Source: Shewanella sp. Arc9-LZ
Lineage (GTDB): Bacteria > Pseudomonadota > Gammaproteobacteria > Enterobacterales > Shewanellaceae
Assembly: GCF_010092445.1 (NCBI RefSeq)
Contig: NZ_CP048031.1
Span: forward strand, 310,001-374,000
Length of the DNA stretch: 64,000 bases
Direction of reading: 5' to 3'
The notes under the pieces were generated by a model. The model saw only the letters and a list, made by a program, of their open reading frames with translations. It was not told the origin of the DNA and did no database searches. A program made the translations under genes and the position numbers. Below are positions 35,360 through 44,380 of the stretch, one piece after another (position 1 is the stretch's first letter; the number at the start of each line of letters is the position of its first letter).

Positions 35360-35823
35360 TACTCAGCGCCTGCAAAACCCAGCTGACGCCATGCTTCATA
35401 ACTAATAATGGCAACTGAATTGGATAAGTTTAAGCTACGGCTATTGGCGGTCATTGGGATACGTAAGCGCTGCGCAAGTGGCGTCGCATCAATAATATCC
35501 ATTGGTAACCCACGGGTTTCGGGGCCAAATAATAATACATCATTTTCTTGGAAAGCAATTTGCGTATGAGGACGGCTACCTTTAGTGGTGCAAGCAATAA
35601 TACGCTTTCCTGCCATGGCCTCTAAAAAAGCGGCATAGTTTTTATGGCGAGTCACACTGGTTAGATCCGAATAATCGAGTCCCGCGCGACGTAATTTCTT
35701 TTCTTCGAGATCAAAACCTAACGGCTCAATCAAATGTAACTGCGAGCCATTGTTGGCGCATAGACGAATGATGTTTCCGGTATTTGGAGCGATTTCGGGT
35801 TCATAAAGGGCAATATGAAACAT
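35359..35823 (-). CDS. trmL: TrmL, tRNA (cytidine/uridine-34-2'-O)-methyltransferase
   Basis: SPOUT-class enzyme that methylates the 2'-OH of the wobble nucleotide in tRNA-Leu. [24 protein letters not shown] is the classic N-terminus, with the trefoil-knot SAM site [11 protein letters not shown] and [21 protein letters not shown] at the C-terminus. The start at 35823 has AAGG upstream and gives 154 residues, the family length; a frame from 35859 adds 12 unlikely residues. Confidence 0.95.
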   Translation of the reverse strand: MFHIALYEPEIAPNTGNIIRLCANNGSQLHLIEPLGFDLEEKKLRRAGLDYSDLTSVTRHKNYAAFLEAMAGKRIIACTTKGSRPHTQIAFQENDVLLFGPETRGLPMDIIDATPLAQRLRIPMTANSRSLNLSNSVAIISYEAWRQLGFAGAE

Positions 35824-36073
35824 AGCAACCTTAGGTACGAAGCATAAAAAGAGTGGCAAATTATACCCTAACCAAGGTTTGACTGCGAGGCGTTATAAAC
35901 GCTGACGTTATCAAAATGGGCGATACAGCCCTGATGATAATTGCTGGTTGGGCGCTGACACATAGGCAATAACAACCTGATAAAATACTGGCTATTTTAT
36001 TGATGCCTTCGCGCTATAGTTCGCATATCGAGAAATAAAAATTCCATGCTTATTCCTCAACCAACATAAGAGC

Positions 36074-37450
36074 TTAGATAATATTGGCGCCACTTTCAGG
36101 ATCTCGTGATTGTGCCGCTTGTTGACGTATATCATCGGTATCGCTGCTGATGTCATCGCTAGTTTCATTATGGGCATCTTCTAATGACTCTTGGGCTTTG
36201 TTGCTGTTGTGCTCAGTGCTCTGTATCGTATTCAGAGGTGTTTCACCTTGCTGATGTCCATTGGTGACTAATTGTATCCCTTGAGGGAAAATACGTTCGC
36301 GGGCGTCGTCAGGCAAGCTTATCTGATTCGCTTCATAAGCGCGCACCAGCAAGCGCATTAAAATTGAAGCCACTTTTGGAACACTGTGAGTTTCAGCATT
36401 GACCCAAAAATACACTTGTAGATTAATCGTCGATGAACCAAGGTTTTTTATCAGCACCTGCGGCTCGGGATCTGCGAGTACGCCGTGATGATCGGCCATG
36501 ATCTCCATAGCGATGTCCTGAGCCTTACGGATACTTGCATCATAGCCAATGCCAATGACAAAATTGCCACGCATTCTCGGGTTGGCGGTAAGGTTTTTAA
36601 TCACGTTTTTATAGATAGTGGCATTGGGTATTTGGATATGATTTCCGTCGTAATCGACTAACGTGGTGGCTCTTGCTGTGACTTGCTTTACCACTCCCAA
36701 ATTCCCTTCGACGGAGATTACATCACCTAATTTGAACGGACGCTGCACACTGAGTAATAAGCTGGAAATAAAGTTTTCGGCGATGTCTTTAAAGGCAAAA
36801 CCTAAAATCAGCCCAATGACACCAGTGCTGCTAATAATAGCGACCGCAAACTGCGTTAAGCCCGCGAGACGCAAGAATATATACAGCCCTAACAATATGA
36901 TTAATATGCTGATGCTGCGCTGCATCACTAAACGGATCAACTCACTTTTTGTCACCCAAGCTAAGGGACTAATCAATAAGCGAGCTAAAGGATGTGAAAG
37001 CCAAAATAGGAGTAAGAAAATTGATAACCCTAAAGCCAAACGCGGTAAATAGAGTAAGGCTTTGGCCCAAAATTGCTCAGCATCTTGCTTCAGGGGAGCC
37101 AAAGATAAGGGCGCAATAGGTTGCAAGTGAATATTATCGACAACCTGAGTTACACCAGGTAAAGCGGCTATAGTTTGCAGTATGCGCTCTTTACTCGCTT
37201 GCTCCGTGGCAGAGCCGTTTAGATTGACGACAGAGCCTTGTATTTCAATGTCTATTGCGCTGCTTGGGTCGTTAATCTGTATCAGTTGCTTCACAGTGTT
37301 GGGCGAAGGCGCAGCCTGGGCATCAGTAGACACAAAGTTGGTAAGGCAACCAACAGTGACTAAACTCCATAGTAGAATCCATCGACTTAATCTTGGGGAT
37401 GATCGCTGATTGCAGCAAGAAAAACGGTTTAAAAAAAATCGACAAATCAT
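36074..37450 (-). CDS. MscS-type mechanosensitive channel with BON domain
   Basis: 458 residues. N-terminal signal or first helix, a periplasmic BON domain (about 62-110: IDIEIQGSVVNLNGSATEQAS...LPGVTQVVDNIHL), three membrane helices (about 130-230) with the Gly/Ala-rich pore helix GVIGLILGFAFKDIAENFISS, then the MscS beta domain (FKLGDVISVEGNLGVVKQVTARATTLVDYDGNHIQIPN) and a charged Asp/Gln-rich tail. Opens under membrane tension to protect against osmotic downshift. The BON fusion suggests contact with the periplasm or lipid. Confidence 0.9.
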   Translation of the reverse strand: MICRFFLNRFSCCNQRSSPRLSRWILLWSLVTVGCLTNFVSTDAQAAPSPNTVKQLIQINDPSSAIDIEIQGSVVNLNGSATEQASKERILQTIAALPGVTQVVDNIHLQPIAPLSLAPLKQDAEQFWAKALLYLPRLALGLSIFLLLFWLSHPLARLLISPLAWVTKSELIRLVMQRSISILIILLGLYIFLRLAGLTQFAVAIISSTGVIGLILGFAFKDIAENFISSLLLSVQRPFKLGDVISVEGNLGVVKQVTARATTLVDYDGNHIQIPNATIYKNVIKNLTANPRMRGNFVIGIGYDASIRKAQDIAMEIMADHHGVLADPEPQVLIKNLGSSTINLQVYFWVNAETHSVPKVASILMRLLVRAYEANQISLPDDARERIFPQGIQLVTNGHQQGETPLNTIQSTEHNSNKAQESLEDAHNETSDDISSDTDDIRQQAAQSRDPESGANII

Positions 37451-37767
37451 AAGATTATCCGCAAGGTATTAGCCTGTCATTATTCAATATTAGCAAATAA
37501 ACTTCAAAGGCACCAAAGGTTGTGAGTGTTATCTGCTAATGTTTTTAGAGTATGCAAAAAGGGCTTTTTTCACTTCTAAAGGCATACTAATAGGTCAATA
37601 TATGGGGTCGTGTAGTTGCTTAAAAACCGATGCTGATTAAGATCTAGAACAGCAACATTAGAAATAGTGGTCTGGTAATTGCTTTGTATATTATGAAAGT
37701 GAATACAAATCAGTTCATACACGCTGGGGTAATTGCTAACCTCGGCTCATTCAAAATGGAGAATATC
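37451..37767. other. Intergenic region upstream of mscS-like and pmp3-like genes
   Basis: 317 bases of AT-rich DNA between divergent genes. Both promoters should be here, but I find no clear palindrome, binding site or small gene. Confidence 0.4.
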
Positions 37768-37926
37768 ATGGATTTATTACGTATTTTAATCGCAATCTTA
37801 CTACCACCTCTTGGGGTTTTCCTGCAAGTGGGGCTAAGTAAGACCTTATTATTAAATATAATTTTAACCTTGCTAGGCTACATTCCTGGGATAGTGCACG
37901 CGGTATGGGTGATTGCTAAGCGCTAA
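37768..37926 (+). CDS. Pmp3/YqaE (UPF0057) small membrane protein
   Basis: 52 residues: MDLLRILIAILLPPLGVFLQVG, then LLNIILTLLGYIPGIVHAVWVI, the two-helix Pmp3 signature with LPPLGV and GYIPGIVHA. Family members affect membrane potential and salt or cold tolerance. The ATG at 37768 is chosen because GGAG lies 8 bases upstream and the family starts here; an upstream in-frame start would add 28 unlikely residues. Confidence 0.9.
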   Translation: MDLLRILIAILLPPLGVFLQVGLSKTLLLNIILTLLGYIPGIVHAVWVIAKR

Positions 37927-38185
37927 TGGCTGCCAAGATGATTATCCCTAATGGTGAAGCGGCTCAGGCTGCTCACATTTATCGGAAAATGTTGCCAGTT
38001 AGGGGTAATTTTTACCTAGTAATGACATGTTTATCAATAATGTGCTTTACGCTGTGTCGTCTATTAAGCTGAGCTAGCTGTTTATTGATACTCGTTTATT
38101 CCCTGCGTATGCAGCGGTTATGGACAATGCCATTACTCAGTCCGATTAGAATATAAGTGGTTAAAGTTTGTCTTTTTTATATCGA

Positions 38186-39586
38186 CTAGCTAACCGGTAA
38201 ACTGATACTGAGCTTAAGGCCTTCGCGCTTTCCTGTTGGGCTGATAAGGTTTTCTGCCACAATACTGCCTTGGTGTAACGTAATAGCAGCTTGAGTTATA
38301 GCCAACCCTAAACCCCAACCGCCGCTTTGCCTATCTCTGGCAGTGTCGGGGCGATAGAAAGGTTTAAATATAGCTTCGAGTTCTTGTGGCTCTATACCTG
38401 GACCGTCGTCTTCCACCGTTATCAATATGTGCTTGCCAACTTGGGCTGCGCTAATGGTTATCTGACTATTGGCATAGTAAATCGCATTACGCAGCAGATT
38501 TTCTATGGCGCGCGAGAGTGTCTTTGGGTGAAAAGGTAATAGCAGCGCCTCTGGTATATCAATTTGTAATAGTTTGCCTTGCTGCTCGGCTTCAAATTCG
38601 GCGTCATCTAACACTTGGCTTAAAGATTCTGCTAATTCGAGTACGACTTTATTTTCATGGCTGGCCAAGCTTACCCGAGATAGAGTGAGCAACTCGCTTA
38701 TTAGCGCTTCAAGTTGTAAGGCTTCATAGCCGATACGTTCTAGCTCTTCACTTTGCTGCCCTTTTTTACGGCCTAACGCTAAGGCTAATTGCAGCCTAGT
38801 GAGCGGTGTGCGCAGTTCATGAGATATGTCGCCCATTAATCTTTGCTGATTGTTAATCATGGTTTGTACGGCATCGGCCATGCCGTTGAAAGCCTGTGCC
38901 AATTGGCCCATTTCATCGCGACGATTTGCGGTAGCTGCATCAACTCTGCTAGATAAATCACCTCTAGCGAGGGCATTGGCACTGTGTTTTAGCGAACGTA
39001 ATGGCTTACCCAAATACCATGCGAGTAAACCGCATAATAAGCCTGACAATAATATGGCTAAGCCTGCGGTCAGTAATTTATTGTCGGCAAAGAAGAAGAA
39101 CCACGGCCGTGGATGATTATCGGGGAAACGACCAAATAATTGATACGGTTTGCTGTTGACCTCAAAAGAATACGGGCCAAAAATAAGCTCATCTCTAAAT
39201 TGATGGCTGATCGGTTGGTCTGCTTCTTCTGCCATGAGTTGAAAACGTCTAAATCCACGCGAGACTCGTTTGGTATTTAATACTTGACCTTCGCCGTCGG
39301 TTAAATATAAACGCAATGGGCCGCCATTATGGTTTCTATCACCTTCTTTATTGCGGCTACGGTGCAGACGTTGAAGGTTTTTACCTTCGAGCAATTGAGG
39401 TTGCTCTTGTATCCGTTCTGCAACGTTTTTAAGCACTCGCTCAAGGCTGGCAGGTAATGGCGAACGATCATGATTTTGTTGCAGTAATGGCAATAAAGAC
39501 ACCAGTGCAATAATCAATGAACTGCATAGCCAAAAGCCTAACAATAATTTAAAAAATAGCCCGTTAAATGGATTGTTCTTTAGCAT
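38186..39586 (-). CDS. cpxA: CpxA, envelope-stress sensor histidine kinase
   Basis: 466 residues: two membrane helices (about 8-35 and 168-190) around a periplasmic sensor, then HAMP (LRSLKHSANALARGDLSSRV), H-box GDISHELRTPLTRLQ, N-box ENLLRNAIYYAN and G-boxes DDGPGIEP and GGWGLGLAI. Paired with CpxR, so it phosphorylates CpxR on envelope or misfolding stress. The start at 39586 overlaps the cpxR stop as TAATG. The periplasmic part is Arg- and Asn-rich and unlike E. coli CpxA. Confidence 0.92.
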   Translation of the reverse strand: MLKNNPFNGLFFKLLLGFWLCSSLIIALVSLLPLLQQNHDRSPLPASLERVLKNVAERIQEQPQLLEGKNLQRLHRSRNKEGDRNHNGGPLRLYLTDGEGQVLNTKRVSRGFRRFQLMAEEADQPISHQFRDELIFGPYSFEVNSKPYQLFGRFPDNHPRPWFFFFADNKLLTAGLAILLSGLLCGLLAWYLGKPLRSLKHSANALARGDLSSRVDAATANRRDEMGQLAQAFNGMADAVQTMINNQQRLMGDISHELRTPLTRLQLALALGRKKGQQSEELERIGYEALQLEALISELLTLSRVSLASHENKVVLELAESLSQVLDDAEFEAEQQGKLLQIDIPEALLLPFHPKTLSRAIENLLRNAIYYANSQITISAAQVGKHILITVEDDGPGIEPQELEAIFKPFYRPDTARDRQSGGWGLGLAITQAAITLHQGSIVAENLISPTGKREGLKLSISLPVS

Positions 39587-40272
39587 TACGGTATCCAAAT
39601 ATAACCTTTACCGCGCAGGGTTTTGACGCGTGGACGGCCATCTTGGCGCTCTGGTAGTTTCTTGCGTAAGTTAGACAAATGCATATCTAAGCTACGATCA
39701 AATGGCATTAACTTTTTGCCTAATACGTTTTCGCTTAATGATTCTTTGGTGACCAGTTCGCCTGACTTTTCGATTAAATGAAACAGCAGTGAAAATTCGG
39801 TGCCAGTGAGAATGATTAGTTGCTCATTGCAATAGGTTTCTTGGCGGGTAGGGTCGAGACGTAAATCACCAAACTGCATCATTTCATTGGCTTGGCTATC
39901 TTGCTGAGTGGTTTGCGCTCGACGTAATATGGCTCTAATTCGAGCCACTAACTCGCGATCATTAAAGGGTTTTGGCAAATAGTCATCGGCACCAATTTCA
40001 AGGCCGACAACCCGGTCAATTTCATCACCGCGAGCGGTTAGCATTAATACCGGTGTTTGCTTGCGTTGGCGTAAAGCACGCAAGACTTCAAAACCATTCA
40101 GTTTAGGCAGCATCACGTCAAGAAGGATTAAATCGAAGTCTTGCTGTTGCGCCATCATCAGCCCTTGCTCACCATCATAAGCTTGGGTTAATACAAAGCC
40201 TTCCAACTCAAGTAATTGGCTGAGTAGATCTGATAAACCAATATCATCGTCGATCAGTAAAATACGATTCAT
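39586..40272 (-). CDS. cpxR: CpxR, OmpR-family response regulator
   Basis: 228 residues. Receiver domain MNRILLIDDDIGLSDLLSQLLELEGF with the phospho-acceptor Asp in LILLDVMLP, then LTARGDEIDRVVGLEIGADDYLPKPFNDRELVARIRAILRR, near-identical to E. coli CpxR. The C-terminal winged helix ends LRGKGYIWIP. ATG at 40272 has AGAGGAAAG upstream. Regulates envelope-stress genes, including the cpxP-like gene at 42092 and probably itself. Confidence 0.95.
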   Translation of the reverse strand: MNRILLIDDDIGLSDLLSQLLELEGFVLTQAYDGEQGLMMAQQQDFDLILLDVMLPKLNGFEVLRALRQRKQTPVLMLTARGDEIDRVVGLEIGADDYLPKPFNDRELVARIRAILRRAQTTQQDSQANEMMQFGDLRLDPTRQETYCNEQLIILTGTEFSLLFHLIEKSGELVTKESLSENVLGKKLMPFDRSLDMHLSNLRKKLPERQDGRPRVKTLRGKGYIWIP

Positions 40273-40292
40273 AACTTTCCTCTGGCACAAAG

Positions 40293-40326
40293 AAAATCTG
40301 TATGTTGAAGCTAACATACAGATTTT
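40293..40326. promoter_or_regulatory. Perfect 14-bp hairpin in the cpxR leader
   Basis: AAAATCTGTATGTT, a 6-base loop GAAGCT, and AACATACAGATTTT form an uninterrupted stem about 20 bases upstream of the cpxR start codon. It is too far from the upstream gene's start to be its operator and could be a leader attenuator, an RNA protein-binding site, or a dimer operator. Confidence 0.6.
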
Positions 40327-40388
40327 TCGATCAATTAAGCTTATCTTATGCCAAGATTAAATCATATCAACATTGCACAGTTTTACAT

Positions 40389-41816
40389 TTATCCTGCTTT
40401 ATTTTGCACTATGTAGCGTTTAATTCTGGCAATAATAAAGGTCAGTACAATAGACCCCAAAATCAGACCTACAGAAAAGACTGCATTTTGCAGTGAGTTA
40501 GGGTTAAACACTAACATGCTGCCTAAACCTAACATCATAATACCTGACATCAGTTTAAGTACTTCGCCTTCTTTTTCGGTCAGTTTGCGTTTACCTAAGG
40601 TCATTGAGAATACAATCACAATAGCGGCAAGTGGAATAACGTAAACCACATTATAAGCGATGAGGTATAAGTAACGTTGCATGGTATCGAGATCTGATAA
40701 CGACAACACTGAGGTGTAAATCATTGGAAAACCAGCGGTGCAAAGCAGTTCATAGGTGTTAGCTAAAATAGCCAGAATCGTTGAGCCTAAAATCATTGTT
40801 GGTAACGAGCTGGCTTTAGATAATTTGCCCATCCGTTTAATAAGCGAGCCACGATTTTCAACTGACATTGAAAGGCTAACGTCGCCACGGCCGTAAAAGT
40901 AATCTTTTATATTCACTATGGCCGCAATCAATGCCAATACCCCCGCACAAGTGATAATGATACCGCCATCACCGCCGCCAAGTAGTTGGAATAAGTTAAG
41001 CCAGGCGCTCATAAATATAAAGTAGATAAAGCCTGAGAAGAATACAAAAATACCGCCTACCAATAACATACGTTTGCGGCTGCCTGCATTAACCATGATG
41101 CTCAGTAAAAACAGCAACACGAAAAATGCGCAAGGATTAAAAGCATCGACACCAGCGAGTACTAAGGTGAGCACTGGCAATGACATTTCTTCAGGGTGCA
41201 CTGCACCAATGAGTGGAATGTCGACAGGCTGAACAGTTGGTATAGGGGTAATGTCACTGGCTTGGTCAAATGACATGCCACACGAACCTTCGGCTTCTGG
41301 GTCGTCACTCGTGTCACTACAGGTTTCAAATAATGGTGCGCTTACCACTGGCGTAGCGCCTAAAAAATCATCGAGCTTATTACCAATATCTGCTTTACCA
41401 CCTTGGCGTTGATAGCAGTTAACTAAGCGCTCTAGGATGTAACGCCCTGTGACATCATGGCTGTTATAGCCAACAACGGCCTCGCCACAAATGGCAAAGT
41501 AGGGCACCGATTTAGGTTCAACACCAGTGTGTTGGCCCATTTCCATGAGTTTGTCGACATTGCCGGGTTCGCTAATGGCGTAGTCGTGTAATTCTATCCA
41601 GTCAAAACGTTCGCCTAAAGCATCAATAAAAGGATGCGCTTCACGACAATGAGGACAGGTTTTAGACCAAAAAAAATGCAGTTTAACCACAGGCTGCTGG
41701 TTTTGCTGAGTATACCAAAGTGAGTCGTCTGTTGAGGCCGCGGTACTGGCTATTGAGCTGGGTGCCAATATCAGTACACAAAGAAGTAACAGTAATTGGC
41801 CAATCAATCGGTTCAT
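40389..41816 (-). CDS. Thioredoxin / DsbD-like (CcdA-type) membrane fusion protein
   Basis: 475 residues. Signal sequence (about 1-24), a thioredoxin-like periplasmic domain with the active site CPHC (WSKTCPHCREAHPFIDALG), a second Cys region (CGEAVVG, VNCYQRQ, ETCSD, GSCGM), then about seven membrane helices with the paired Cys motif NPCAFFVL and LLCTAGFP typical of DsbD-type electron carriers. Moves reducing equivalents across the inner membrane to a periplasmic thiol. Substrate unknown. Lies between cpxR and cpxP, so it may be part of the envelope stress response. Confidence 0.78.
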   Translation of the reverse strand: MNRLIGQLLLLLCVLILAPSSIASTAASTDDSLWYTQQNQQPVVKLHFFWSKTCPHCREAHPFIDALGERFDWIELHDYAISEPGNVDKLMEMGQHTGVEPKSVPYFAICGEAVVGYNSHDVTGRYILERLVNCYQRQGGKADIGNKLDDFLGATPVVSAPLFETCSDTSDDPEAEGSCGMSFDQASDITPIPTVQPVDIPLIGAVHPEEMSLPVLTLVLAGVDAFNPCAFFVLLFLLSIMVNAGSRKRMLLVGGIFVFFSGFIYFIFMSAWLNLFQLLGGGDGGIIITCAGVLALIAAIVNIKDYFYGRGDVSLSMSVENRGSLIKRMGKLSKASSLPTMILGSTILAILANTYELLCTAGFPMIYTSVLSLSDLDTMQRYLYLIAYNVVYVIPLAAIVIVFSMTLGKRKLTEKEGEVLKLMSGIMMLGLGSMLVFNPNSLQNAVFSVGLILGSIVLTFIIARIKRYIVQNKAG

Positions 41817-41981
41817 AATGTATTCCATTAAAGCGCTAATAGTTAGATTTTATGCCCTAATATGAATACTGTAAGGATCAAGTCTGAATTACGTTAACTG
41901 GCTCGCATTACTGCGATTTTTATCATTCAATATGCCAACTTGATCATGAATTACTGGCGCTAAAGTGCTATGAAAACGTTC

Positions 41982-41996
41982 TTTACATAGGTTTAC
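41982..41996 (-). promoter_or_regulatory. CpxR box upstream of the cpxP-like gene
   Basis: TTTACATAGGTTTAC is, on the minus strand, GTAAA-N5-GTAAA, a perfect CpxR consensus. It lies 96 bases upstream of the cpxP-like start and 17 bases upstream of a TTGACA at 42013-42018 that could be its -35 element. Confidence 0.75.
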
Positions 41997-42012
41997 TCAG
42001 TCTTAACCCTCA

Positions 42013-42043
42013 TTGACATTGCATTCGGTAAACTGAGTATCAA
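42013..42043 (+). promoter_or_regulatory. Candidate sigma-70 promoter of the cpxP-like gene
   Basis: Consensus -35 TTGACA at 42013, followed 16-19 bases later by a weak -10 (GAGTAT or TATCAA). The -10 is poor, as expected of an activator-dependent promoter, and the CpxR box sits just upstream. Confidence 0.45.
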
Positions 42044-42091
42044 ATCTGCTAAGGCAGAAAATAAATCCCATTCATACCGAGGTACTTAACA

Positions 42092-42583
42092 ATGAAAACA
42101 TCATCAATCATCAAAACGAGTTTAGTTGCCTTAGTGGCAAGTTCGGCTTTATTAGCTGGCCAGTTATATGCAGTTGATGCAGCTGATAACACTGTAAAAA
42201 CTGAAAATGTTGCCGCTAAAGGTGACCGACATCATGGTCACAAAGGTGGCATGCATAAAATGCTTCGTAAGCTGGACTTAACTGATGCCCAAAAAGTTCA
42301 AGTAAAAGCCATCTTCGATAAGTACCAAGCTAACCGTCCTGAGCGCCCAACTAAAGAGCAGCGCGCTGAGCACCGTACAGAAATGTTAGCGTTAATCACT
42401 ACCGCTGGTTTTGACGAAGCAAAAGCAACTGCAATGGCTGAAGCACAGCAACAAAAGCATTTACAAAAGATGCTGACGCATTTGAAAATGCAAAACGAAA
42501 TTTATCAATTATTAACGCCTGAACAGCAACAAACGTTTCAAGATAAATTTAAGCTAGGCAAAGGCCACAAACCGCGCCGTTAA
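42092..42583 (+). CDS. CpxP/Spy-family periplasmic stress protein
   Basis: 163 residues with a signal peptide (about 27 residues). The mature part is His/Lys-rich (DRHHGHKGGMHKML) and carries two LTxxQ-type motifs, LDLTDAQKVQVKAIF and LLTPEQQQTFQDKF, the CpxP/Spy hallmark. These helical dimers act as periplasmic chaperones; CpxP also inhibits CpxA. It has a perfect CpxR box upstream and sits before fieF, as cpxP does in E. coli. CpxP and Spy cannot be told apart by motif alone. Confidence 0.85.
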   Translation: MKTSSIIKTSLVALVASSALLAGQLYAVDAADNTVKTENVAAKGDRHHGHKGGMHKMLRKLDLTDAQKVQVKAIFDKYQANRPERPTKEQRAEHRTEMLALITTAGFDEAKATAMAEAQQQKHLQKMLTHLKMQNEIYQLLTPEQQQTFQDKFKLGKGHKPRR

Positions 42584-42617
42584 TGATTAACTGATACAAC
42601 ATCAGGTTAAATAGATA

Positions 42618-42648
42618 AAAGCCATTACCTTGGGGTAATGGCTTTTTT
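42618..42648 (+). terminator. Rho-independent terminator of the cpxP-like gene
   Basis: A 12-bp perfect stem AAAGCCATTACC, loop TTGG, GGTAATGGCTTT, followed by T residues. Confidence 0.9.
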
Positions 42649-42784
42649 ATTCATGCAAGTTTGCTAATGGTCACACTTTGTATAAGACCAGCAGCGACTT
42701 TAGTAAACTTTATCCTAATCGAGCAATGAACTTGCTATAGTAATAGCAGATAAATCATCAGTTAAATGAGCCGACAATTCTTAT

Positions 42785-43654
42785 ATGAGTACCTCTTCTG
42801 AATATGACTTTTGGGTCAAATTAGCTAGCCGCGCGTCGGTGGCTACTGCGCTGTGTCTTATTGTGATTAAGTTAATCGCTTGGTTGTACTCTGGCTCGGC
42901 CAGTATGTTGGGCTCATTAACGGATTCATTTGCAGATGCACTTGCTTCGATTGTTAACTTTATTGCTATTCGGTATGCCATTGTTCCCGCAGATAAAGAT
43001 CATCGTTATGGCCATGGCAAAGCTGAACCATTAGCAACGTTAGCCCAAGCGGCCTTTATTTTAGGTTCGGCGTCGTTATTATTATTGTATGGCGGCGAAA
43101 AGCTGATTCATCCAGTGGCAGTCACCAATGCTATGAGTGGCATCGTGGTGTCGATTATTGCCATTGTGCTGACATTTGCACTCGTTTTACTGCAACGACA
43201 TGCGTTGAAAAAAACCAATAGCTCTTTGGTTGAAGCCGATTCATTGCATTATAAGTCTGACTTGTTATTGAATGCAGCGGTGTTGTTTGCGCTAATATTA
43301 GCGCAATATGGCTGGTGGTGGGCCGATGGTTTGTTTGCGGTGTTTATTGCATTGTTTATTGGTAATCAAGCACTCGGTTTAGGTTATCGTTCAATTCAGA
43401 GTTTACTTGACCGCGAGTTAGACAACGAGACTCGTGACAAGATTAAAGCCTTGGCCAAGCAAGACCCTCGGGTTCAAGGTATTCACGATTTACGTACTCG
43501 CCAAGCAGGTAAAACCACATTTATTCAATTGCACATGGAATTAGCCGGTAACTTGTCTTTGCATGATGCTCATGAAATAGCAGATAAAGCGGGTATGACG
43601 ATTAAAGCGGCGTTTGATGATGCTGAAGTGATTATTCACCAAGACCCGGTGTGA
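42785..43654 (+). CDS. fieF: FieF (YiiP), zinc/iron cation efflux (CDF family)
   Basis: 289 residues, six membrane helices and a C-terminal cytoplasmic dimer domain. Metal-site motif GSLTDSFADAL (Asp 47 and 51) in helix 2 and HYKSDLLLN in helix 5 match YiiP. The C-terminus has LRTRQAGKTTFIQLHMELAGNLSLHDAHEIAD and EVIIHQDP. Proton-driven export of zinc, ferrous iron or cadmium. Next to the cpxP-like gene, as in E. coli. Confidence 0.94.
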   Translation: MSTSSEYDFWVKLASRASVATALCLIVIKLIAWLYSGSASMLGSLTDSFADALASIVNFIAIRYAIVPADKDHRYGHGKAEPLATLAQAAFILGSASLLLLYGGEKLIHPVAVTNAMSGIVVSIIAIVLTFALVLLQRHALKKTNSSLVEADSLHYKSDLLLNAAVLFALILAQYGWWWADGLFAVFIALFIGNQALGLGYRSIQSLLDRELDNETRDKIKALAKQDPRVQGIHDLRTRQAGKTTFIQLHMELAGNLSLHDAHEIADKAGMTIKAAFDDAEVIIHQDPV

Positions 43655-43728
43655 TAGAGATGAATGGGGATGACAAATGCCAGCTCAGCAATACGTGCGA
43701 TTAAGCTGACACAGGTTAGATATAGAGA

Positions 43729-44241
43729 TTAAAATCCCAGAGCGTTAAATTGCGCCAAAGCCTGCTTTACTATGTCTGTAATACTGGCGTTAATATCGAC
43801 AGTCACCACTAATGGCTCATTAGTGGGTTCTTCTAATGTGGCAAACTGGCTGTCGACCATGTTTTGTTTCATAAAGTGACCTTTTCTGGCCATTATGCGT
43901 GCCAAAATCAATTCATAGCTACCCTGCAAATATAAAAAACCGACCTGTTGATTACCTTGCCGAATTAGATCCCGATAGGATTTTTTTAGTGCAGAACAAC
44001 CAATAATCACGGTTTTATTTTGGTTGTTAAATTCTAAAGCTAGATCACCAATACGCGATAACCAAGGTGCTCTATCAGCATCATTTAGAGGTTCTCCTCG
44101 GGCCATTTTATCTATGTTGGCCTGGGCGTGAAGATCGTCACCGTCTACAAAAGTGGCATTCATCATTTTTGCTAACAGTTCACCTACGCTGCTTTTACCA
44201 CATGCGCACACACCCATTACAATAATGCATTTTCCTGTCAT
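43729..44241 (-). CDS. gntK: Gluconokinase
   Basis: 170 residues. P-loop VMGVCACGKSSVGELLA, DGDDLHAQANIDKMARGEPLNDADRAPWL and CSALKKSYRDLIRQ are highly characteristic of GntK, which phosphorylates D-gluconate to 6-phosphogluconate, feeding the Entner-Doudoroff or pentose phosphate pathway. Divergent from the gluconate permease, with the shared control region 44242-44380; no gntR is in the window. Confidence 0.95.
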   Translation of the reverse strand: MTGKCIIVMGVCACGKSSVGELLAKMMNATFVDGDDLHAQANIDKMARGEPLNDADRAPWLSRIGDLALEFNNQNKTVIIGCSALKKSYRDLIRQGNQQVGFLYLQGSYELILARIMARKGHFMKQNMVDSQFATLEEPTNEPLVVTVDINASITDIVKQALAQFNALGF

Positions 44242-44380
44242 TCTCTTACCATTCCTTAATATAAGCTTATATAATTAAAGGCTTATTTTTTCGTAACTCA
44301 GTTTATAACTTGAGTTTACTGATCTCATTAAGGTTTGTGAATTCGAATGAGCACTCTCATTAATCACTTTGGAATATAGT

